Source: Irineochytrium annulatum
Lineage: Eukaryota > Chytridiomycota > Chytridiomycetes > Chytridiales > Chytridiaceae
Direction: 5' to 3'
NCBI GenBank assembly: GCA_027600665.1
Contig: JADGJL010001050.1
Coordinates: 1-10,651 of the forward strand
DNA: 10,651 nt
Of the stretch, positions 1 through 7,257 are shown one piece after another. The notes under the pieces were generated by a model. It was not told where the DNA came from. It did not search any database and worked only from the letters and a program-made list of their open reading frames with translations. A program made the position numbers and the translations under genes. Within the stretch, counting starts at the first letter, position 1. Every line of letters starts with the position of its first letter.

Positions 1-1076
1 CCCGAAGACCACCTTCGTCTCTCTCTCTCCGGCAACCTCGTCCTCCCTCCGCACCGTCAACTCCTTCTTCAACCCCAGCGCCCGCCCCGTAACCACTCCG
101 CCATCCGATCTCCCCCAACACTCGCCGATACCGCCACCGGCCACCGCGCCATCAGACGCGCCATTCCGGCTGACGCGCGACCCGTTCCCGTTCAGATCGC
201 AGACCGCCGTCGTGACGGGGGGCAGTCGAGGGATCGGGTTCGCGTGCGCGGCGGCGTATCGCGCGCTGGGAGCCAGAGTGATACTGGTCGCAAGGGACCC
301 AGGCAGGCTGGAGGGCGCGAGGGAGAGGCTGGTTGCGGCGGGGAGCGAGGTGGAGGCTGGCAGCGAGGGTGGAGGGGTCGATGGAAAAGAGGGGTGGGCA
401 GGAAGGGACGGGATCGCGACCATTTGTGGGGACGTGAGTAAGGTCGGGGAGGTCGATGGGATATGCAAGGTGTGTACTGAGAAGATGCACAATAGTCTTT
501 CATGTATTTTGGGGAACACAAGGTTTTACGTCCGTCATTGCTAATTCTCTTCTATATAAGATGATCACACAACGATATGGCCCGGTTGAGCACCTGATCA
601 ACGCGGCCGGTATCGATGGCACGGGCCTTCTCGTGTCCATGACACCCCAGGAAATAGAGGACACCATTGCCGTCAACCTCTTCGGCACGATCCACATGGC
701 CCGCGGCGTCGCCCGTGGCATGATTCGTCGCCGTAACGGCTGCATCATCAATATCGCCAGCATCCTCGGAGGTATGAAGGGACTAGAAGGCCAGTCGGCC
801 TACTCTGCAGCCAAAGCGGGGGTGCTGGGGTTTACAAAGAGCTTAGCAAGGGAACTGGGACCAAAGGGGATACGTGTGTCGGCTATTGCGCCGGGATTTA
901 TTGAGACGGATATGACCGCGGATATCCCGGAGAAGAGGAAGGAGGCGTATGTGGCGTCGACGCCGCTGGGGAGGTTTGGAAAGGCGGAGGAGGTGGCTCA
1001 GGTGGCTGTCTTTCTTGCTCAGAATCATTTCATGAGCGGGAATACGATCGTGATCGACGGGGGGCTGACTTGCTAA
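1..1076 (+). CDS. FabG/CBR4/OAR1-like 3-oxoacyl-[ACP] reductase (SDR family), 5' partial
   Basis: Classical short-chain dehydrogenase/reductase, most like the FabG/CBR4/OAR1 branch that performs the NADPH-dependent 3-ketoacyl-ACP reduction of mitochondrial type II fatty acid synthesis. Exons are 2-469 and 561-1076; the 91-nt phase-0 intron (470-560) has a CTAAT branch candidate. The frame is open to the window edge, so the start codon is outside. Counting from base 2, about 65 residues rich in S, T, P and R precede the Rossmann fold and could be a mitochondrial presequence (inference). Seen: nucleotide-binding TGGSRGIG (72-79), NAAG (170-173), active-site Asn195, Ser223, Tyr237 and Lys241, a PGFIETDMT segment, and a C-terminal S-G-N-T-I-V-I-D-G-G motif. 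Arg after Ser in the glycine motif and the A-R after the second strand fit NADPH use. Oddities: one extra residue between catalytic Ser and Tyr compared with bacterial FabG, and a Gly/Glu-rich insertion before GDVSK. Family assignment is firm; the exact substrate is inferred. Confidence 0.93.
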
Positions 1077-1270
1077 GGGGCACTTCGGCGGCGTCGAAGG
1101 GGTGTTATATGTAGTTATACCGCGCTTTAGAGCTTATAGACGAACCGTAAGGGTGAGTTATTACTGTAAAATGATCATCTTCCGCTGTTTATCTACATTC
1201 TTATCCTGTAACCATGTTTTCATATTGAAACGGAAGAGAGGCCCAAGAAGGATAATTATAGGTCATAAGG

Positions 1271-1414
1271 ATGCTTCCCTACCCTCATCACACCCCGCTG
1301 CACAACCCTGCGCCAACACGCGGGCGGTCGCCGCCACTGCCACGTCCCGCGGCTCCACAACGCCGCAATGCCGCCGAAGTGAACGAGAGCCGATATCTGA
1401 GGAAACTCAAGTAG
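1271..1414 (+). CDS. Possible small ORF (47 codons), unrecognised
   Basis: An ATG-initiated frame of 47 codons ends at a TAG-TAG pair. The product is Pro/Arg/His-rich at first and then has a charged, helix-like end (NESRYLRKLK). Moving to the -1 frame at the last sense codon would continue for 27 codons (1411-1491, stop 1492-1494) beginning V-V-E-A-V-V-Q-D-R. It could be an exon of an unannotated gene, a decayed gene, or chance. No family is recognised, and it lies in the gap between two convergent genes. Confidence 0.15.
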   Translation: MLPYPHHTPLHNPAPTRGRSPPLPRPAAPQRRNAAEVNESRYLRKLK

Positions 1415-1621
1415 TAGAGGCTGTCGTGCAGGATCGGAGCTGCGGGCCAGAGAAGGGGAGGGGACGATTTAATGGAGGAGGAGGGGAGGTCTGAGGCAGC
1501 GGGTGGAATAGGATTTCTACTCGGCTCATCTTCCAAATGTTCCACTTAAACTGACTTTTCAGTCTCCACCCTCTCTCTACCTTATTTCGAAGCACATCAA
1601 AACCGCTGTAGAGTGCCTCTA

Positions 1622-1627
1622 TTTATT
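1622..1627 (-). promoter_or_regulatory. Poly(A) signal AATAAA of the GST-like gene
   Basis: On the minus strand a canonical AATAAA lies about 24 nt after the TAG/TGA-type end of the GST-like frame at 1651. Position and orientation suit a cleavage and polyadenylation signal, which supports the 3' end chosen for that gene. Confidence 0.5.
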
Positions 1628-1650
1628 ATGTTTCCAGTGCTCCAGGCAAT

Positions 1651-3093
1651 TTATGTATCAAACACAGTCGCCTGCGAATCCGCCTTCACTAACATCTCGC
1701 TCTTTGCAATATCCATTTCATTCCCTCTCTTGTCCTTCGAAGCCTTGTCCAAAACGTCCTTCTCCGTCGGCACGTGCCGCCCGTACAAGCCAAACCAAGC
1801 TTGCTTGCATTGCGTGTGAAAGAGCGTACTTCTCACGAACACGGCGTACAGGGCTACGAGTGCGATGGCGAAGAGCAGGGCGATGGCGGCGGAGACGTGG
1901 CGCGGGAGAATGGCTAGCTGGAAGACGCAGATCACGAAGAGCGAACCAGCGCCACCGTAGATGTTCCCCCGGAGCCGCTGATGGTCTGTCGCCCACCATG
2001 GGTTGTTCTACCAGTAAAGAATTTAGCAACAACCACCTAAACTAAGCAAAACAATCTAAGACGCTTGCTAACCTCCGCCGAGAACTTTGAGGGCCTTGTT
2101 CGATACCCCTCCGGCCTCTCCTTCGGCACCCTCTCCTTCCTCCACATCTTAATCGCATGCCTTCCCGCCGCTGTCGCCCTCAATGCCCTCGCGCGGCCCG
2201 CGACATCCTCCGGCAGCTCGCCCAAACTCGGCATCGTAACTCCAAGCCCGCCGGCGAAGGTGTCGTCCCTCTCGTTCGGGAACAGCACTAGCGCCGCGTG
2301 AGACGCGAAGCTGATGTCGGCCGCCGTGAATGTGGCACCGGCGATGTAAGGTCTCCCGCCATCCTTTGCGAGCTCGACTCTAACTGACTCAAAAACCTCG
2401 TCGACGACCTTCCAGTCCTCTTCCGGTGAGTGCTTGTGCAAGCCATACCACCGCCACATGACCAGTCTCAAAGCAGGCCACAAAACGGCCTGAGCCGTCT
2501 TCCACGTGTTCAGATGCACCGTCTCCCAAAGGTACCTCTCGGTCAACGCTGCCGCCCCCAAACACGTCCTCAGAAACACCCGCGTAACAGCCGGTCCCAA
2601 TATCTCGTCATATTTCTGCTGCATCGTCAGCGACTCCGTCAGCCCATACACGCGCACCCGCCCGCTAAACGAGTGCGCGAACAGGTACATGAGGATGTCC
2701 GTCACGCTCCGCTTCAGCACCTCGTCCTTGGACGTGATGACGATGGGAACGTGCAGCTGCTGAGGGTGCGGGATGGCGTCGGAGTGGGGGAGGGTGGCGT
2801 GGAGGTGTAGGAGGAAAGGGTAGGAGCGCTCCTCGTAGGGGACGGCGTGCCGATCGAGAGCCCATCGGGCGATTTCTAGACGAGAATTTGCTTTAATCCC
2901 GGACAATCCAAAAGAACGGGCGATGGCCGGGGTACTTACCGCAGTACGGATCCCAGGGGATGGTGATCAAAACGGCCTTCTCCTTCGATGAGGAATTCGA
3001 AAGCGCGGAATGCTGCGGGGAAGCTCTGGTCCCGTCCTCGTCCGAGCTGTATTCGTCGAGCGCATCCCACTTGCGGTAGTCGATTGGGACCAT
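1651..3093 (-). CDS. Membrane-anchored GST-fold protein with Cdc37-like N-terminus
   Basis: A 437-residue protein in three exons: 3093-2940, 2875-2073 and 2007-1651. Introns are 64 nt (GTAAGT, phase 1) and 65 nt (GTTAGC, phase 0), both ending TAG. The chosen ATG is the first after an in-frame stop. Residues 4-20 hold a DYRKWD motif followed by acidic residues, like the start of the Hsp90 co-chaperone Cdc37. Residues 40-120 read as a thioredoxin-fold GST N-domain: DPYCE (48-52) at the usual active-site position, a likely cis-Pro at 95 (HVPIVIT), and a K-R-S-V-T-D helix. A GST C-domain follows (about 165-300), with TFTAADISFA at 233-242 and LRATAAGRH at 283-291. Exon 3 adds a W-W-containing amphipathic stretch and two hydrophobic segments (about 337-354 and 357-378) with a charged tail. 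Known of the family: cytosolic GSTs conjugate glutathione, and metaxin/Sam37 relatives are membrane-anchored import factors. Here the activity, and which membrane it sits in, are unknown. The Cys in DPYC resembles Omega/Beta-type or thiol-transferase GSTs (inference). Confidence 0.85.
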
Positions 3094-3222
3094 ACTGCAA
3101 TAATGCCTCAGAAGTTGGTGTCGTCAAATATTCGCCTTCAGTCAGACCACCATGACAGGAAGAGGTCCAGTACGCAGCCGCGGTGCACGCAGGCTCGCGT
3201 TTGTCTCCTCCTGCCGAGATAG

Positions 3223-3453
3223 CATCGCCGTCGATGCCTGCAAATCGTCGCCGAAGAGTACGCCGAGTTCGCGGTCAATCCGAAGGCCAACCCTCGATGC
3301 GCTGTACGTGGATGGCGAGGACGTTTGTTCGAGCCGATGAGTCCTGTGGCTCTGGTTTTTGGGACGATCACTTTTGATGACGGTGTGGTCGACAAACATG
3401 AAGAGGTTTACCGAGCCGCCAAGGATTATTTATACGTCATCAAACGTGGCTAA
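3223..3453 (+). pseudogene. Possible decayed coding segment, unrecognised
   Basis: A stop-free plus-strand stretch ends at TAA 3451-3453. It follows an in-frame TAG at 3220-3222 and has no obvious start codon of its own. Its second half (roughly 3335-3450) has purine-rich first codon positions and a protein-like composition, including VFGTITFDDG and YRAAKDYLYV. A second coding-like frame (3456-3581, 41 residues, including DTPYEQLLANELLRH) begins three bases later in another frame. The pair could be remnants of one broken gene, exons of an unannotated gene, or chance openness in GC-rich DNA. No family is recognised. Confidence 0.2.
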
Positions 3454-3646
3454 AGATGCAAAGGTCTTTCAGTGGACTTGCGGAAGTTGATACACCGTAT
3501 GAGCAGCTGCTTGCGAATGAACTCCTGCGGCACAATCGCCACCCCAACTCGGTCGTACCAATTGGACTTCTGATGCATTAGGAGTGCGTCTCGCCGCACG
3601 TTTAATCTTTCAACAAAACTGTTTTCGCGCGTCAAGGTTCACCTGA

Positions 3647-3777
3647 ATGATAGCAGCCAATGATGATACGGCAACCGGCCCTGAGGCGGAAAGGTAGCTT
3701 GCCTTGAATTGGCTTCATTGTGTCCGCTGCTATCATCCGGTCAGGCTGAAGATGTACTGGTGCCGTAGCCGGATGAT
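3647..3777. repeat. Cluster of nested inverted repeats
   Basis: Three perfect inverted pairs share this segment: 3647-3657 with 3726-3736 (11 bp, ATGATAGCAGC), 3667-3673 with 3761-3767 (7 bp, TACGGCA), and 3732-3740 with 3769-3777 (9 bp, ATCATCCGG). The first and third overlap, so they would be competing folds. The right-hand pair extends outwards imperfectly on both sides. This may be a foldback remnant of a small non-autonomous element or a structured transcript. No target-site duplication was identified. Confidence 0.4.
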
Positions 3778-4783
3778 GTGGCAGCGACAGACAATTGATT
3801 GTATGCTGGCTCCGGCGGAACTAGAGAGCTGTTATTACCTGAGTTTGGCGTCTTCTGCTGTCGAAGCAGTACATGCGTTGAGGTAGGCCGAAGATGGTAA
3901 TTTTGTAGTAAACTTGAGGACGTTGGTTTCCAAACATTGAGACTGGACTTGCCGAGCGCACATGCCGGCCAATTGATGATGCGCCAGAAGTACGACTTCA
4001 CGTACTGCTTACAAATGCATACGCGAGTTATATTTACATGCACGATTAGCGGATTGGTTGGGAGCGTTGAAAACGAATTTTAAACGAGGATTGCATTGAG
4101 AATTGAAATCGCCGAGTCTTTGCGGCTACAAGTCGGCCATCTACAACAATTGGGAAGACCCGGCTTAAATCCCATGCCGACTTTAATGTCTACCCCCGGC
4201 TGCCTTAGGAGGTTTATTCGCTGACTAAGCCTACCAAACCTCATGATCAAGGGGTGAACGACTCTTGAGTTCTATCCCGGCATTTGTGATTGGTGCCAGG
4301 TCTGGCAAGCGTGGGCTAAGACCTGAAGTTATGATACTTTATCTTCCGCATTCTTGCACTCGTTGCATTCCGCACAGACACCGCGGCTCCCAAAACTTTA
4401 AACTAGAGCAACCTCCGTCGCCTTTCACGGACTTGGAAATAACCCGGATGATGGGCGGGAATTATTAGTCGCGACTGCGTTTTTTGATAAAATAAGACCC
4501 TCAAATGTACGGCTAGTATTTGTCGCGATATTGACGGTTATGAGGATGTTGGCGGCTTCGATTTCGAATAGGACGCATGCATCACCATACGACAACTGCA
4601 AAGATTTTGCGCCAGGTGACTTTGTCAGCCGCTGGTAAAGACTGCCGCCAGATGGAGGTGGCACTTTGTTCACGGACCGACAATATAGTGAGGGACACGC
4701 AGTCGAACGGAGGTGAGGAACGGCTTGCACTCGACGATGGCCGCTTTGTCTGCAATTGAGTTCTTAATTGAATTAGAAGCATT

Positions 4784-4813
4784 TAAGCAGTTTCCTTAGA
4801 GGAAGCTTGCTTA
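4784..4813. repeat. 30-nt imperfect hairpin
   Basis: Arms beginning TAAGCA and ending TGCTTA, with an inner TTCCT / AGGAA pair around a 3-nt TAG loop and a small mismatched or unequal section between. It lies in the AT-rich half of the gene-poor region, and no role can be assigned. A weaker CAATTGAG / CTTAATTG inverted pair lies just to its left (about 4752-4769). Confidence 0.35.
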
Positions 4814-5351
4814 CAAATTGGATGGGGAACTTTTGACTGCGGGTTAGTTATAAGCCACCGAGGAATCCGTTCACACGCAAGTAACTCATAACATCGTCAC
4901 ATCATTTACATGTATGAGGGCAAAGTTGGTGATTCTTTTCTTATCACGTTTAACATTCTGATGGGCATTTTTCTTTTACGGAGAAGCCGCCTGCTGCCTT
5001 GCCAAAGCCCGTATGTATTCTTGTCACGGCGCGGAAGCACATAGCAAAAGAGGTGCATCGCAGTCGAAGTTGTTCATGCAAACGAGGCGAATAATCAAGT
5101 GATGACAGATGCTTAACAATTTACTCATCAATGCACGTTATTATGAAATACCCACAATATTTGGCAGTAAAGCACAAAGCAATCCGCATCATCACTAAAT
5201 ACAACAAAAAATTTAAACCAAAGAAACCTCGTAACAACCAGCTCCACGAATCATACACATTTGCGTCAATTTCTCAACTGCCCTCCTGCTTATCAATCCG
5301 CCGTCATAGAAAGATGTACACATCAAAACCGTTCCTCACTTCCAAAATCGC

Positions 5352-6410
5352 CTAGAGAATCAAGAAGTTCCTGGAAAAGCCCGGGATGGCAGCGGCGGCG
5401 AGAAGGGCCACCGACGGGATGGTTGAGCTGATCCAGGCGAGGGACCGGAGGAAATCGATATCGATTAAATAGAGAAACTGATACATGATCCGCCAAAGGA
5501 ACGCGTATATAGTAAACCTATGTTGCCAAAACGAAGACAAATCCAAATTAGTGTTCCGCACCCAAAACACAATGAAATGAAAGTAACTTACGACGAGCGC
5601 AGAGATTGGGACACGCCAGCCTGCTGAGAGGCGAGAACAGCCACCGCAAAAAGTAGGTAGCCCTCGAGGGCGTTTTGGTGAGCGGAAACCTGTGCGTCAT
5701 CATGTTTATCATGGCACGTCGGAATGCAAAACACAAAAAGGGCGGGGAGAGAAAACAAGGAGGAGTAAAAAAAAGAAAAGAGAAGTAGACTTACGGCACG
5801 AGCAGCCACTCCGGAGTACTTCAGCAAACGCGGGTTCCTGTAACATCGAAAATTTTAATATGAAGTGACTATGAAGGGCAAACTCCTTGAAGCATTCGAA
5901 GCCAGACAAACCTGTTATCGAATCCAGACGTCGACAGCGACCGGAAGAATATCGAGGTCCACGACGTCACGCCAAACGTAAACACGGCGTTCGCGAACAG
6001 CAAGAAGTTCGGCACGTCCTTCTGGCTGATGTTCAGGTACTCCTGTCGTCACAGATCAGCGAGGAATGCGATGAAAAAGGAAGACAGCTGCCAATGAAAA
6101 GAATGATAATACCTTCATCAGCGGCAAAACATGGGTCGGGATCAGGTGGTTCAGGTGCACCTGCGACGCGACCCAGATCGAGGAGATATACCTAAAGCAT
6201 GAATTCATTACATAACTGCCAACAGGAGCTACTGCGTGCTCACATGACGACGGTGACGGAGAACACCGCGAAGACAACAAACGGACCACCCTGCTGCCTC
6301 TCCTCGGTCAACGCTGGCGGCAGCCTGGAGCCGCGGGACGAGGAGCGGCGGCGGTCCGTCGAGGCCGTGCGCGCCTTTGAGGGCGAGGCGGGCGAGGTGG
6401 CGGTCGGCAT
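5352..6410 (-). CDS. MAPEG-family membrane protein
   Basis: A 227-residue protein from six exons: 6410-6244, 6191-6113, 6042-5912, 5837-5795, 5689-5592 and 5517-5352. The five introns are 52, 70, 74, 105 and 74 nt, all GT-AG and all frame-consistent, and the last has a CTAAT branch candidate. The ATG at 6410 is the only ATG in its open frame and has A at -3. Residues 1-40 are a hydrophilic Ser/Arg-rich tail. Hydrophobic segments lie near 43-65, 93-113, 149-166, 174-190 and 199-218. The MAPEG signature follows NPR (127-129): VSAHQNALEGYLLFAVAVL (141-159), matching the family's R-x-x-x-N-x-x-E loop before its second helix; then R-I-M-Y (182-185) and LRSLAW (196-201). MAPEG proteins are small four-helix ER or outer-mitochondrial membrane proteins including microsomal glutathione transferases, FLAP and leukotriene C4 synthase. 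Many fungal members have no tested function, so catalysis is not claimed. The extra N-terminal helix and the long polar head are unusual for the core family. Confidence 0.85.
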
Positions 6411-6839
6411 GCTTGATTGTATTGTTGGTGATGGGAATTGATGAAAAATGACGATCTTTTTATGCAGACCCGACAAATTGCGAGGGAAGGCTTTCGGTTG
6501 ATTATTTAGGCTTCTGCTCAGTGCCGCCTTCCGCCGGTAAGGTTCCCCACTGCGGGCGGCAGAGGCCACGTTTTTGCCATCGCATGCATCGCGTTCAGAT
6601 TTACCTTAACAGGCGCACGCTTGCTAAGTAAGACCTGTCACGAAGAGAACCAAAGATCTTCTTTCTTTCTCTCTCAGCTACACTCTCGATTTTGATCTTC
6701 GACACATTTGACCCACACGCGCTCAGGTCGCAGTGGCCAGGAGGCCGCCGTTGGTTTGCCCCAGCGCGTGGCGACGATGCAGCAAAGGGTAATGTTGCAA
6801 GCGCTTCCTGCAGCGTTGGGCCGACGGACGCGATCCTTG

Positions 6840-6855
6840 CATTGCAATTGCAATG
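6840..6855. promoter_or_regulatory. Perfect 16-bp palindrome with overlapping ATTGCAAT sites
   Basis: CATTGCAATTGCAATG is identical to its reverse complement. It contains two overlapping copies of ATTGCAAT (6841-6848 and 6847-6854), a core like that bound by C/EBP-type bZIP dimers. It lies about 430 bases from the MAPEG start and about 400 bases from the coiled-coil gene start. A role as an operator is inferred from symmetry and position only. Confidence 0.35.
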
Positions 6856-7017
6856 GGGAAGTTGGAGCTCCGCCTTTGACTTCACTTTCCCGCCGACACC
6901 GAAGCTTCCTGCTTGACTCTGGCAACCAGGCCCCAGCGCTCACCCCAGCACCCCGTCGCGCCAGAGCCAACCCCGTTCGCAGCAGAGCCCCTCCTCGACT
7001 CCACCTTTGACGTGCAA

Positions 7018-7029
7018 TCGACCGGTCGA
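7018..7029. promoter_or_regulatory. 12-bp palindrome TCGACCGGTCGA
   Basis: A perfect 12-bp palindrome in the presumed 5' flank of the coiled-coil gene. CGG/CCG half-sites of inverted type are recognised by some fungal Zn2Cys6 regulators, but here they are directly adjacent, and the match could be chance in GC-rich DNA. Confidence 0.15.
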
Positions 7030-7257
7030 ACGGCTGCTCCAAATCACTGCCGCATCAACCGCCCCACCCATTGACGACTCGCGACCGAGAAGCCAGCGAA
7101 CTCCCATCAACTTGGGCCCCTCCGCGAGAGTATCGGCGTTCAGCAGCAAGAACCGGAGTCGGACGGGCTTCATCGGGCTGGCTCAACCACACCCAGGCTT
7201 CGCCCCATTCCACCTCCTGACTTCATTACTTCCTCCTCCCACTCTGAAGTTCTGGCC

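Larger units (their letters stand above)
1077..1650. other. Convergent intergenic region
   Basis: The SDR gene and the minus-strand GST-like gene end towards each other here. The stretch has no convincing full gene. It contains a short plus-strand ORF (1271-1414, described separately), a possible plus-strand acceptor near 1550-1561 (CTGAC branch-like sequence followed by TTTTCAG) with no clear partner exon, and the poly(A) signal of the minus-strand gene near its right end. No canonical AATAAA was found after the SDR stop codon. Confidence 0.6.
3094..5351. other. Long intergenic region with coding-like fragments and foldback repeats
   Basis: About 2.2 kb between two minus-strand genes. The left part (3094-3640) is GC-richer and open in several frames, but no frame yields a recognisable protein; it should include the promoter of the GST-like gene. 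From about 3640 to 5350 composition is more AT-rich, ORFs are short and overlap on both strands, and imperfect inverted repeats occur (described separately). No tRNA, rRNA, long terminal repeat, transposase or clear terminal inverted repeat pair was seen. The last 200 bases probably include the 3' UTR of the MAPEG gene, though no AATAAA was found. Confidence 0.6.
6411..7257. promoter_or_regulatory. Divergent intergenic promoter region
   Basis: This 847-base gap separates the start codons of the minus-strand MAPEG gene and the plus-strand coiled-coil gene, so it should hold both promoters and 5' UTRs. It includes a CT-rich stretch (about 6660-6676), two perfect palindromes (6840-6855 and 7018-7029) and a C-rich segment leading into the start at 7258. 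No TATA box or CCAAT box was seen with confidence. ORFs on both strands here are mutually overlapping and not convincing. Confidence 0.6.

Noticed and set aside
152..521. Minus-strand open frames opposite the SDR 5' region
   Set aside because: They lie wholly opposite the clear SDR coding frame and have Pro/Arg-rich, GC-driven composition.
1653..2045. Plus-strand 130-codon frame over the third exon of the GST-like gene
   Set aside because: It is the antisense shadow of a better-supported coding exon and is rich in Arg and Ser from GC bias.
3138..3399. Two overlapping 85-codon minus-strand frames just upstream of the GST-like gene
   Set aside because: Both overlap each other and several plus-strand frames, show no domain, and most likely reflect stop-poor GC-rich DNA.
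3741..4043. 100-codon minus-strand frame in the gene-poor region
   Set aside because: No recognisable motif, no splice partners, and composition like the surrounding non-coding DNA.
4425..4730. 101-codon minus-strand frame
   Set aside because: Reads somewhat protein-like but has no recognisable domain and competes with a plus-strand frame; too weak to call.
5131..5355. 74-codon Lys-rich plus-strand frame
   Set aside because: Lies in the probable 3' UTR of the MAPEG gene, in AT-rich DNA that favours Lys codons.
5352..6410. Initial reading of the multi-exon membrane protein as TMEM33/Pom33
   Set aside because: After joining all six exons the AHQNALEG loop and helix layout match MAPEG and not TMEM33.
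6601..7042. Several frames of 90-120 codons on both strands of the divergent promoter
   Set aside because: They overlap one another, lack motifs, and lie between two well-supported start codons.
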